Below, one piece after another: positions 44,553 to 55,224 of a DNA stretch of 64,000 nt; within the stretch, counting starts at the first letter, position 1, and every line of letters starts with the position of its first letter. A program made the position numbers and the translations under genes. The notes below the pieces were generated by a model that was not told the DNA's origin, searched no databases, and was given only the letters and a program-made list of their open reading frames with translations. Source of the DNA: DASVHS01 sp035468985 (lineage in GTDB: Bacteria; Acidobacteriota; Thermoanaerobaculia; Gp7-AA8); contig DATISF010000076.1 of the NCBI GenBank assembly GCA_035468985.1, positions 96,321 through 160,320 on the forward strand, written 5' to 3'.

Positions 44553-46210
44553 GCTTTGGCCACCGGCTTCCCCGCTTCTTCTTCGCGCAATGCGCGGCGC
44601 AGAACTTTGCCGACGGCTGTCTTCGGTAACGCGTCGCGGATCTCGATCTCCACGGGCCTCTTGAATACGGCGAGATTCGCGGCGCAGTGCGCCTTCAAAT
44701 CTTCGACACGCAGTTGCACTCCCGGCTTCGGAATGACGTACGCCTTCACGACCTCGCCGTGATAGCCGTGAGGCACGCCGATGACCGCGGCTTCCATGAC
44801 CGCGGGATGTGTGAACAGCACGGACTCGACCTCCGATGGATACACGTTGAATCCGGAGACGATGATCATGTCCTTCTTTCGCTGCACGATGTAGGTGTAG
44901 CCGTCTTCATCCATGCGGGCGATGTCGCCCGTGTACAGCCACGTGCGGCCTCCAGCATCCTTGCGGAGGGCGATCTCGGTCTCGTCAGGGCGATTCCAGT
45001 AGCCTTTCATCACCTGCGGGCCGACGACACACAACTCGCCCTCTTTGCCAGGAGGCACTTCCGTCGTGCCATGCTCGAGATCGACGATCTTCACGTCGGT
45101 GTCGGGAATGGGAATCCCGATGCTGCCCGGTTTGCGCCGCGACAAAGTCGGCGACGTATGCGTGACGGGCGACGCTTCTGTCAACCCATACCCCTCGCTG
45201 AGCGTGCCTCCGGTCATCCGCTCGAATTGATCGATGACCTCGACCGGCAGCGGCGCCGAGCCGCTGTTGAAGCCGCGCACTTTATCGATTCCGTACTCCC
45301 TCGCCTTCGGATGATTGAGGATCGAGACGTAGATCGTCGGAACGGCGGGGAAATACGTCGGACGGAAATCGCGGATCGCGGTGAGCACCGCCTCGACGTC
45401 GTACTTGGGGATGAGGATCTGCACGCCTCCCTGCCACGCGACAGCCAGCAGTCCGACGGTGAATCCGTAAATGTGAAAGTACGGGATCACCAGCAGCGTC
45501 CGCTCTTCCCCGCGGCGCTGATCGGGATGATGCAGAACGGTCGTCTGGATGACGTTCGCGAAGAGGTTGTAGTGCGTGAGCATCGCGCCCTTCGGCACGC
45601 CCGTCGTTCCGCCCGTGTACTGAAGAACGGCGACATCGTTGTCCGGATCGATGCTGACGCGCGGAAGATCCGGCTTGCTGACGCCGGCCAGCACATCGCA
45701 CAAACGCTCGGTTCCCAGCACGATCGGACACGGAGCAGCCGCGGCGCTGTACTCGCCGACGGACGTGATGATCACCTTTTCGATCGCGGTCTGATCGCGG
45801 ATCGCAAGCGCGGCCGGCGACAGGAGATCGAGCGCGATCAGCACGCGCATGCCCGAGTCCTTCGCCACCAGCGCGATCTCACGCGGCGTGTAGAGCGGAT
45901 TGATGTTCACGACGATCGCGCCGATCCGCAGAATCGCGAACGCCGCGATCACGTACTGCGGCGAATTCGGCAGCATGATGCCGACGCGGTCACCCTTGCC
46001 GATTCCCATCCGGGTCAACGCCGTCGACAGCCGGTCGGCGCGCTCCTTGATCTCCGCCCACGTGAGCTGCGCGCCGAGGAATGCGGTGGCGGGCCGGTCG
46101 GGAACGTCGGACGCCGTCATGCGAAGAATGTCGCCCAGCGGCCGCCGCGGATAGTTCATGTGCGGCTGAACCCAGTAGTCGTAGTGATCGATCCACGGTT
46201 TGTCAGACAA
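44549..46210 (-). CDS. Long-chain acyl-CoA ligase (FadD-like)
   Basis: 553 residues of the adenylate-forming family. The AMP-binding loop YTGGTTGVPKGA, the A5 motif YGLTEASPVTH, the A7 motif WLYTGDIAR and the A10 lysine region LPKTAVGKVLRR are all visible. It activates a free acid to acyl-CoA using ATP, the entry step for the operon. Its first eight bases overlap the end of the SDR gene. The substrate range is likely medium to long chain; precise chain length cannot be read. Confidence 0.93.
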   Translation of the reverse strand: MSDKPWIDHYDYWVQPHMNYPRRPLGDILRMTASDVPDRPATAFLGAQLTWAEIKERADRLSTALTRMGIGKGDRVGIMLPNSPQYVIAAFAILRIGAIVVNINPLYTPREIALVAKDSGMRVLIALDLLSPAALAIRDQTAIEKVIITSVGEYSAAAAPCPIVLGTERLCDVLAGVSKPDLPRVSIDPDNDVAVLQYTGGTTGVPKGAMLTHYNLFANVIQTTVLHHPDQRRGEERTLLVIPYFHIYGFTVGLLAVAWQGGVQILIPKYDVEAVLTAIRDFRPTYFPAVPTIYVSILNHPKAREYGIDKVRGFNSGSAPLPVEVIDQFERMTGGTLSEGYGLTEASPVTHTSPTLSRRKPGSIGIPIPDTDVKIVDLEHGTTEVPPGKEGELCVVGPQVMKGYWNRPDETEIALRKDAGGRTWLYTGDIARMDEDGYTYIVQRKKDMIIVSGFNVYPSEVESVLFTHPAVMEAAVIGVPHGYHGEVVKAYVIPKPGVQLRVEDLKAHCAANLAVFKRPVEIEIRDALPKTAVGKVLRRALREEEAGKPVAKA

Positions 46211-46979
46211 CGGTCGCCCCTCCGTCGACAGGAATGACCTGCCCGGTGATGTAGCTCGATGCCTCGGATGCGAGAAAGACGGCGACGCCTTTCAGCTCGC
46301 CGGCCGCGCCAACACGCGGAATCGGATTGCGTTCCTTGATCGACGGCTCGACGAGAGCGATCACGGGATCGGCGAGCCGCGAGTGAAAATAGCCGGGGGC
46401 GATCGCGTTCACGCGAATGCCCTGGCGGCCCCAGGTTGCCGCAAGCTCGCGCGTCAATCCCATGAGCCCCGCCTTGCTCGAGACGTAGCCGGCGTAATGC
46501 GGACCATGAACCGACGACCGCAACCCCGCGACCGACGCAACATTGATGATGCAGCCGCGTTGTTGCTCGAGCATCTGGCGCCCTGCTTCCCGCGCGAACA
46601 GAAACGCGCCGGTGAGGTTCGTGTCCAGAACCCGCGTCCACTGCTCGAGCGTCATCGTCTCCGGCCGCTCGCCCCACGACACGCCGGCGTTGTTGACGAG
46701 GATGTCGATCGTTCCGAACGCCTTTCTCGTGGCGGCCACGGTCTCCTGAACCTGCTGCTCATTGGAGACGTCGCAAACGCGGCCCTCTGCGCGAAAGCCG
46801 CGCTTGCGGAACGTCTCGAGCGCGGGCTTGAGCCACTGTTCCCGCCTCGCGCACACCATCAGCGCCGCCCCCGCCTCGGCCAGCCCTTCCGCGATCTCGA
46901 AGCCCAGACCGCGGGACCCGCCGGTGACGAGGGCGGTGCGATTGGATAAATCGAAAAGCTGCTGGATGCTCTTTGCCAT
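46203..46979 (-). CDS. SDR family oxidoreductase (FabG / gluconate-dehydrogenase-like)
   Basis: 258 residues, classical SDR: TGGSRGLG near residue 19 (NADP-type loop), NNAG, a Ser of the catalytic triad in VASVAGLRSS and YVSSKAG (Tyr and Lys). The C-terminal ASSYITGQVIPVDGGATVV is typical of FabG-type 3-oxoacyl reductases and hydroxy-acid dehydrogenases. It leads the downstream half of the operon after a 76-base gap from the TonB receptor gene and may oxidise a hydroxyl or reduce a ketone on the imported acid. Confidence 0.88.
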   Translation of the reverse strand: MAKSIQQLFDLSNRTALVTGGSRGLGFEIAEGLAEAGAALMVCARREQWLKPALETFRKRGFRAEGRVCDVSNEQQVQETVAATRKAFGTIDILVNNAGVSWGERPETMTLEQWTRVLDTNLTGAFLFAREAGRQMLEQQRGCIINVASVAGLRSSVHGPHYAGYVSSKAGLMGLTRELAATWGRQGIRVNAIAPGYFHSRLADPVIALVEPSIKERNPIPRVGAAGELKGVAVFLASEASSYITGQVIPVDGGATVV

Positions 46980-46982
46980 GCA

Positions 46983-47047
46983 GGAGTTCGGAGCCCGGGG
47001 TTCGGAGTTCGGAGTCTCGCGAACCCCGAACAGCGAACCCCGAACCC
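46983..47047. repeat. Phased heptanucleotide array forming an inverted repeat
   Basis: Reading in sevens from 46983: GGAGTTC, GGAGCCC, GGGGTTC, GGAGTTC, GGAGTCT, then CGCGAAC, CCCGAAC, AGCGAAC, CCCGAAC. The first five units are nearly the reverse complement of the last four, so the array folds into a long hairpin. It fills the only gap of more than 34 bases within the 22-kb gene run and could attenuate or stabilise the transcript. Confidence 0.8.
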
Positions 47048-47055
47048 CATCAAGA

Positions 47056-50046
47056 TCAGAAAATCAGCTTCGCCGCCAGCTGAATCTGCCGGCCGGGGAG
47101 GGCCTCCGTGTATCTCCCGTACGTGACGCGCCCCTGCGCGTCCTTCTGCGGCGAGCCGGGGAACGCCCCGGTGCCGAAGATGTTGTTGATCTCCGTGTAA
47201 TTCGCACGATTGAGGAGATTGAAGACGTCGATCATGGCCTGGATTCCGCGGTTGCCGCCGATGCTGAACGTCTTGGAGAGGCGCGTGTCGAGGTTGAGCT
47301 GACTCCTCATCGTCTCGCTGTTGCGCTTCACCGACGTCGACGGATCAGCGGGATTCGTCCGTGCACGATCCGAGGGGAACGCGCCGCCGTCGCCATCTCC
47401 ATTGAGATCGACGCCCGCGAGCGGCGTGTACGGACGTCCCGATGCCGCGGTGACGATCGTTGAGAACTGAACTTCCCACGGGAACTGATAGAAGCCGCTG
47501 AGCACAAACCGGTGCTTCTGGTCCTGAGTGGCGCGGCCGCGCTCGGCCTTCGGGTCGAAGCCGATCGGCAGTCCGGTCAGATCGTTCGGATTGCGGCCCT
47601 GGCCGTTGCTCTGCGGGATGAACGCGCTCTGGAAGTCGGTGGAGTTGTCTTCGGCCTTCGACAGCGTGTAGGACAGAAGGAACTGCAGCCGGTTCGAGAG
47701 CCGCTTGTTCAGCGAGAGGGTCAGACCCTTGTACCAGGTCTGACCGAACGAGGTGTACTGGAGAATCGATGCCGATGTTCCGGCCGTGCCGTTGATGTCG
47801 TTGGGCCGGCGTCCCGCGCCGAGAGCCGGGATGATCGGGTTGTAGTCGATCGTGCCGAGCTGCTTCTCGCCGTGGACATAGAGGAAATCCGCGGAGACCG
47901 AAACCGTCTGGCCGATGGCGTGGTCGTAACCGACCGCCGCCTGCTGCGAGAACGGAGTCTCCATGCCCGGATCGGGTGAGATCACCAGGCTCGGATACGG
48001 AGTCGTCGGTTCGGGAAGCTTGTGCCCGGGCGCTCTCCACGCGCCGATCGAGGTGGGGATGCGCACGACGAGCGTGCGGAGATTGCGACCATCGACGCCG
48101 TTTCCGATCTGTGCGGCCGCGATGATCTGGTTGTCGTAGAAGATGCCCCACGCCGCGTGCATCGATGACCGGCCGTCTCCCATCGGATCGTAAGAGAGCG
48201 AGAGGCGCGGACCGAAGTTGTTCGTGTCCTGCGGAATCTTGTACGTGTACGAGCCGCCGGCCGGCATCGAGACCGTATACGGAATGTCGTACATCCACTG
48301 CCGCTGATAACGGACTCCCATCTTGAGTGTGAGTTTCTCGGAGAGGCTCCAGTCGTCCTGCGCGAACAGCGCGATGTCGGGATCGTTGTAGGAGTCGCCG
48401 CTCGTGCCGTAACCCTGCACATACGCGGCCGGCAAACCTGCTGCGAACGCCTGCGTCGCCGAGATCGGCTGATTGATGCCGAGCGCCGGAATCGCCGGCA
48501 GAGCCGCGAAGATGTAGCGGCCGCCGAAATGCAGCGGCAGAGCCGTAAAGCCCGTGTGAATGTAGTTGTAATCGAACCCAACCTTCGCGGAGTGGGTTCC
48601 GTTGTAGAAGCTCAGCGTGTCCTTCAACTGATAGCGATCGTTCTTTCGCGGCTGGGGCGTGAACCGCTGCCGGCCGACACTGGCTACGCCGATGATCTCG
48701 ACGGTCGGACCGCCTTTGTCGTTGGTATCGCACTTTCCGCCGCAATTCGGATCGAGCGACTCGATCATCTGATCCTCTTTGGCGTACTGAGCGCGGACCT
48801 CATTGATCCAACGCTGTGAGAGCGTGTCCGTGTTCGATGCCGCGAGCGCCCAATCCGTCCGATCCTGCACCGCGCCCCGGCTTCGCGCCGTGATGCCGCC
48901 GAACGGCTCGATGTTCTCGTTGATGAGACTCGCGTAATTGCCGCGCATCGTGAGGTTGTGCCCCGCCGACCATTGGTGATCGACCTTGCCGAGGTACTGC
49001 CGCGAGCGCACTTCGTAAGGCACATTTCCGAGCTCGATGGGGAAACCGGCCTGGCGGAGAAGTCCGGCGGCCGTCGGATCGATGTTCACGAAATTGCTCG
49101 TATTCGTGTTGAGCGCCTCCGCCGACAGGAAGTAGAACGTCTGATCGCGGCGGACCGGGCCGCCCAGCGTGAATCCGAACTGGTTCTGGCGGAACGGCGC
49201 CTTTTCCTGGTCGATGTGATTGCCGAACACGTCGAATTGCTCGAAGTGTCCCTCGGAGTTCAGGCTCTTGTTGCGGAAGAACTCGAACACATTGCCGCGC
49301 ATCTCGTTCGTTCCGGAGCGGGTGATGATGTTCACCACACCCCCCGACGCTTTGCCGAACTCCGCGGAGTACGAGTTCGTCAGCACCTGGAATTCCTGGA
49401 TCGCTTCCTGGCTGAATGTCGCACGCACCGCGCCGACGATGGGATCGTTGTTGTCGACGCCGTCGACCATGATGTTGTTCGAGCGCGCGCGCTGTCCGCC
49501 GAACGTCAGGCCCGACGTCGCCGACGCGCCCTGTTGCGGCGTGCGGTCATTCGTCACGCCCGGCGTGATCACGCTGAAGCTGAGGAAGTTGCGTCCATTG
49601 GTCGGCAGGTTGTCGATCTGTTCCTGTCCGACGACCGTCGACACCGAGGTCTCCGTCGTGTCGACAACCGGCGCTTTCGCGCTGACCACAATGGCCTCGG
49701 CCGTTCCCGCGCGCATCGTCAAATGGATGTCGGCGAGCTGGCCGATGACCAGCCGCGTGTCCTTCCGCTGCTGCGGAGCAAAGCCGGCCAGCTCCGCACC
49801 GATCGTGTAGAGGCCCGGCTGCAGCGCGCCGATGTAGTACCGGCCGTCCTTGTCGGTGACGGCCGTGCGCGACTGGTTCGTGGCCTGATTCGTCGCTGTG
49901 ACCGTGACCCCGGGCAAGACGGCGCCTGTTTGATCCTGGACCGTTCCCTCGAGGTCGGCCGCGGTAAGGCGCGCCTGCGCCATCAATCCCGTTGGTATGA
50001 CGAGGACCATGAGCACGATAAGAAGAAGTCGAACCCTGAGCGCCAT
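47056..50046 (-). CDS. TonB-dependent receptor with carboxypeptidase-regulatory-like domain
   Basis: 996 residues. Signal peptide to about residue 24 (ending LMAQA), then a carboxypeptidase-D-regulatory-like domain (LEGTVQDQTGAVLPGVTVTA, about 30-115), a plug domain (QIDNLPTNGRNFLSFSVITPG and VDGVDNNDP), and a beta-barrel ending in the terminal aromatic residue LAAKLIF. This Oar-like architecture is abundant in Acidobacteriota and Bacteroidota outer membranes. ATG 50046 has a strong AAAGGAGGG site; the frame extending to 50346 is rejected. Its position between acyl-CoA dehydrogenase and ligase genes argues that it imports the operon's substrate. Confidence 0.93.
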   Translation of the reverse strand: MALRVRLLLIVLMVLVIPTGLMAQARLTAADLEGTVQDQTGAVLPGVTVTATNQATNQSRTAVTDKDGRYYIGALQPGLYTIGAELAGFAPQQRKDTRLVIGQLADIHLTMRAGTAEAIVVSAKAPVVDTTETSVSTVVGQEQIDNLPTNGRNFLSFSVITPGVTNDRTPQQGASATSGLTFGGQRARSNNIMVDGVDNNDPIVGAVRATFSQEAIQEFQVLTNSYSAEFGKASGGVVNIITRSGTNEMRGNVFEFFRNKSLNSEGHFEQFDVFGNHIDQEKAPFRQNQFGFTLGGPVRRDQTFYFLSAEALNTNTSNFVNIDPTAAGLLRQAGFPIELGNVPYEVRSRQYLGKVDHQWSAGHNLTMRGNYASLINENIEPFGGITARSRGAVQDRTDWALAASNTDTLSQRWINEVRAQYAKEDQMIESLDPNCGGKCDTNDKGGPTVEIIGVASVGRQRFTPQPRKNDRYQLKDTLSFYNGTHSAKVGFDYNYIHTGFTALPLHFGGRYIFAALPAIPALGINQPISATQAFAAGLPAAYVQGYGTSGDSYNDPDIALFAQDDWSLSEKLTLKMGVRYQRQWMYDIPYTVSMPAGGSYTYKIPQDTNNFGPRLSLSYDPMGDGRSSMHAAWGIFYDNQIIAAAQIGNGVDGRNLRTLVVRIPTSIGAWRAPGHKLPEPTTPYPSLVISPDPGMETPFSQQAAVGYDHAIGQTVSVSADFLYVHGEKQLGTIDYNPIIPALGAGRRPNDINGTAGTSASILQYTSFGQTWYKGLTLSLNKRLSNRLQFLLSYTLSKAEDNSTDFQSAFIPQSNGQGRNPNDLTGLPIGFDPKAERGRATQDQKHRFVLSGFYQFPWEVQFSTIVTAASGRPYTPLAGVDLNGDGDGGAFPSDRARTNPADPSTSVKRNSETMRSQLNLDTRLSKTFSIGGNRGIQAMIDVFNLLNRANYTEINNIFGTGAFPGSPQKDAQGRVTYGRYTEALPGRQIQLAAKLIF

Positions 50047-50080
50047 CTTTCCCTCCTTTGCCGTAATGTGATCTCCAATT

Positions 50081-51190
50081 TCAACTGGCAGCGGCCGTCG
50101 CCGGCTCCCGATTGAGTCGCGCGGCAGTCCGCGGCAATTCATCCACAATGAGCGTGGCAATCCGTTCGCGATGAAACGACGCATCGCCGAACAAGGTCTC
50201 GGACGATTTGGATCTCTTGTAGTAGAGCTGCAGGTCATGCTCCCACGTGAATCCGATTCCGCCGTGGACCTGCACGCCGCGATTGGCCACCTCGCGGTAG
50301 GCGTCGGAGCAGTACGCCTTCGCGATCGAAACGGCGGCCGGCGCACCAGGATCGTTCTCCGTGAGAGCCCACGCCGCGTAATACGTCGCCGAACGCGCGC
50401 TCTCGGTCATGAGAAGCATGTCCGCGCACTGATGCTGGACGGCCTGGAACGAACCGATGGCCCGACCGAACTGCTGTCTGGTCTTCGCGTATTCGACGGT
50501 GGTGTCGAGGATCCACTGCATGCCGCCGACCATCTCCGCACACAACGCGACGGTGGCGAGGTCGATCGCGGTCTGTACGCCGTCACCGCGCCATGCATTC
50601 TCGGTATCGAGACGATCGAACGCCACTTCATACAGCTTTCTCGTGTCGTCCATGGTGCGCATCGGCTTGATCGAGGCTCTCGCAGGTTCGACCGGAATGA
50701 CCCCTTGACGGGTCACGCAGAGGATGAGATCAGCCATCGCGGCATCACCGACGAAGAGCTTCCGGCCCGAAGTCGTCATTCGAACCGAGTCGAGATTCCA
50801 GTTCGCTCCCTCCTCGAGAATTGCGACCGTGGCCTTCAGATCTCCGGCCGCAATCGGCTCCAGGTAGCGCGCCTTCTGCTCGGCACCGCCCGCCGATTGA
50901 ATGAGCGCCGCGGCGAAAAGCGTCGAGAGAAATGGTCCCGGCAGGCACGCACGGCCCATCTCTTCGGCAACTGCGGCCAGCTCGACCACTCCCGTTCCCA
51001 GACCACCGAATGGCTCCGGCACAATGAGCCCGGTCCATCCCTGATCCGCAATGGCACGCCAGAGCGCGGGATCGAATGACGTGTCGGTTTCCATCAGCTG
51101 GCGCACACGAGCGGCCTTGCATTCGCGCCCGAGAAACTGCCGGGCGGTTTCTTTGAGGAGTTTCTGCGGCTTGCTGAGATCGAAGTCCAT
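50081..51190 (-). CDS. Acyl-CoA dehydrogenase, probable non-catalytic-type subunit
   Basis: 369 residues with the ACAD fold (GLGTGVVELAAVAEEMGRA, helical domain RQQFGRAIGSFQAVQHQCADM, GGIGFTWEHDLQLYYKR). The C-terminus SSETLFGDASFHRERIA lacks the usual EGT or AGT end motif that carries the catalytic base in many homologues. Together with the adjacent, complete ACAD gene (11 bases away), this resembles the alpha2-beta2 heteromeric acyl-CoA dehydrogenases of bacterial steroid side-chain degradation (ChsE-type). ATG 51190 has GAGGAG upstream; the frame up to 52000 is rejected. Confidence 0.87.
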   Translation of the reverse strand: MDFDLSKPQKLLKETARQFLGRECKAARVRQLMETDTSFDPALWRAIADQGWTGLIVPEPFGGLGTGVVELAAVAEEMGRACLPGPFLSTLFAAALIQSAGGAEQKARYLEPIAAGDLKATVAILEEGANWNLDSVRMTTSGRKLFVGDAAMADLILCVTRQGVIPVEPARASIKPMRTMDDTRKLYEVAFDRLDTENAWRGDGVQTAIDLATVALCAEMVGGMQWILDTTVEYAKTRQQFGRAIGSFQAVQHQCADMLLMTESARSATYYAAWALTENDPGAPAAVSIAKAYCSDAYREVANRGVQVHGGIGFTWEHDLQLYYKRSKSSETLFGDASFHRERIATLIVDELPRTAARLNREPATAAAS

Positions 51191-51201
51191 CGTTGGCTCC
51201 T

Positions 51202-52377
51202 CTAGTAGCTCTTCGGCAATCCGAGAACGCGCTCGGCGATGATGTTTCGCTGGATCTCGCTCGTTCCCGCTTCGATGGTGTTGCCGCGGCTGCGCAGATA
51301 CGCGTACTGCCACATCCCGTCGTCGAAGTCCGACAATTGCCCGTAAGGGCCGAGAATCTCCTGGGCGATCTGCTGTGTCCTTTGATTCATCTCGCTCCAG
51401 TAAATCTTCTGGATCGAGCCCTCGGCGCCCGGAATCCCGGTCTTCGCCAGCGAGGTGAGCGCGCGATTCGTATTGAGGCGAAGGATTTCCAGCTCGAGGA
51501 ACGCCTGCGCCAGTTTCTGGCGCACGACCGGATCGGTGCTCGCCGGACGGCCGTTGCGATCCACCGTGCGCGATCGCGCGATGAGCGCGTTCAGGTTGCG
51601 CTTGAAGATCACCTGGATTCCGGTGCCGAGGTTCGCGCGCTCGTTCATGAGTGCGGTGATCGCCGTCGACCAGCCGTGATTGATCTGGCCGAGCACCTGC
51701 GAGACAGGCACTCGGACATCGGAGAAGAAGACTTCGTTGAAACCGGAATCGCCGGACATCTGCCGCAACGGACGGACGGAGATGCCGTCGAGTCGCATGT
51801 CGGTGAGCAGGCAGGTGATGCCCTTGTGCTTCGGCGATTCGAAATCGGTCCTGACGAGCAGCAGGCAGTAGTCGGCGATCTGGGCGAAGCTCGTCCAGAT
51901 TTTCTGTCCGTTGACGATGAAGACATCGCCGTCGCGAACGGCTTTCGTTCCGACCGAGGCGAGATCGCTTCCGGCATTCGGCTCCGAGAAGCCCTGGCAC
52001 CAGATCTCCTCGCCGGAAAGAATCTTCGGGAGGAAGCGCGACTTCTGCTCTTCAGTTCCGAGGGCGATGATCGTCGGACCGACGAGGGAGAGGCCGATGG
52101 TTCCGATCAGATGCGGTGCGTCGGCGAGCGCCAGCTCTTCCTGGAAAATGGCCTGCTCCATGAGCGTCACGCCGCGTCCGCCGTATTTCTTCGGCCACGA
52201 GATGCCCGCCCATCCTCCTTCGAACAGCGTGCGCTGCCACTTGCGCAGATAGGCGATGTGATCGTCGCGATTCTCGGAATTCACCGCGCCCGCCCACGGG
52301 TCGGGCACATTCGCTTTCAACCAGGCGCGGAACTCGTCGCGAAACTTCTGCTCGGCCGGTGTGAGATTCAGATCCAT
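51202..52377 (-). CDS. Acyl-CoA dehydrogenase, FAD-binding subunit
   Basis: 391 residues. WCQGFSEPNAGSDLASVGTKA and NGQKIWTSFAQIADYCLLLVR form the FAD/substrate middle domain. The C-terminal RSRGNTIEAGTSEIQRNIIAERVLGLP carries the T-IEAGTSEIQRN motif of FadE enzymes active on branched or ring-bearing acyl-CoAs. Probably pairs with the ACAD encoded immediately downstream. It begins four bases after the oxidoreductase stop; electrons would pass to EtfAB encoded just upstream. Confidence 0.9.
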   Translation of the reverse strand: MDLNLTPAEQKFRDEFRAWLKANVPDPWAGAVNSENRDDHIAYLRKWQRTLFEGGWAGISWPKKYGGRGVTLMEQAIFQEELALADAPHLIGTIGLSLVGPTIIALGTEEQKSRFLPKILSGEEIWCQGFSEPNAGSDLASVGTKAVRDGDVFIVNGQKIWTSFAQIADYCLLLVRTDFESPKHKGITCLLTDMRLDGISVRPLRQMSGDSGFNEVFFSDVRVPVSQVLGQINHGWSTAITALMNERANLGTGIQVIFKRNLNALIARSRTVDRNGRPASTDPVVRQKLAQAFLELEILRLNTNRALTSLAKTGIPGAEGSIQKIYWSEMNQRTQQIAQEILGPYGQLSDFDDGMWQYAYLRSRGNTIEAGTSEIQRNIIAERVLGLPKSY

Positions 52378-52381
52378 GCAT

Positions 52382-54306
<1,925 letters not shown>

Positions 54307-54310
<4 letters not shown>

Positions 54311-55224
54311 GTCTGCAGCGCCTTCAGCTTCTCGCGAAGAAGGGGGACGACTTTCTTGTAATCCTCGACGATTCCGAAACGGCAGTGCTTGAAGATCGGA
54401 GCGTCGCGATCGATGTTGATCGCCGCGATCTGCTTGGCGTCGGAAATGCCGGCCATGTGCTGGCTGGCGCCGGTGATGCCGATGGCCAGATAGAGATCGG
54501 GGGCCACTTTCTTTCCGGTCTGGCCGACCTGCAACGTCGGCGGGACCCAGCCCGCATCGCACGCCGCGCGCGATGCCGCCACCTGCGCGCCGAGGAGAGA
54601 GGCCAGCGGCCGGAGCTCGTGCTGAAACCCTTCGGCGCCTCCGATCCCGCGGCCGCCGGAAACGATCACACGCGCGTCCTCGAGGCGGGATTCGGATTGA
54701 GATTCCGTTCGTCTCTCCATGATGCTCGTCATCCTGAGCGGCGCAGACGGCGAAGGATCTGGGCGGTGGAACGTGACCCGCCGCCCGGATTCTTCGCCCT
54801 CTTGGCCGTTCAGAATGACGGGCGCAAACGATCTCGCCCGCAGCCACACCACCGCCGGCGCCCGCGTCAATCGGATGACCGCCTGCGCCTTGCCGCCGTA
54901 CACCTGCCGCGTCACGCGCAGCTCGGAATCGATCGCCACCCCATCTCCGACCGCGCTGCCCCCGAGCCGATGCGCGAGCCGCGGCGTGATCTCCTGACTG
55001 TACGTGTCGTTCGACAGCAGGACCGCGCGTGGAGACAGCTCGCGGCAGATGTCCGCGATCGCTCCGAGCGATTCCTCGATCTGATACTGCTGCGGATCGA
55101 GGGCGATCGCATGCAGCGAACCGCCGAGACACTCCGCGACCCGCTGCCCCGCACCCACGAGTCCCTGCGCCGCGCGATCGCTCGCCGGATCCGTGAACAG
55201 CACGATGGCAACGTCGCTGCTCAT
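54307..55224 (-). CDS. etfA: Electron transfer flavoprotein alpha subunit, with repeat-derived insert
   Basis: 305 residues. Domain I (residues 1-130) is ETF-like; domain II (about residue 182 onward) carries the FAD-binding signature ARVIVSGGRGIGG, GASRAACDAGWVP, QVGQTGKKVAPDLYLAIGITGASQH and AINIDRDAPIF. It pairs with EtfB and takes electrons from the acyl-CoA dehydrogenases. Residues about 136-170 between the two domains are encoded by a body-only copy of the dispersed repeat, which has replaced the usual short linker without breaking the frame. ATG 55224 overlaps the EtfB stop; the earlier frame start is rejected. Confidence 0.92.
54727..54821. repeat. Degenerate copy of the dispersed repeat inside etfA
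   Basis: Begins GTCATCCTGAGCGGCGCAGA and ends TTCAGAATGAC, the inverted arms of the element's body, with an inner GGGCGG/CCGCCC stem. The outer terminal repeats are missing. It lies wholly within the coding sequence and is translated. Confidence 0.8.

Noticed and set aside
41836..44762. Plus-strand frames opposite the thioesterase and fused dehydrogenase/hydratase genes
   Set aside because: Shadows of high-GC coding sequence with no recognisable products, contradicted by the overlapping minus-strand operon.
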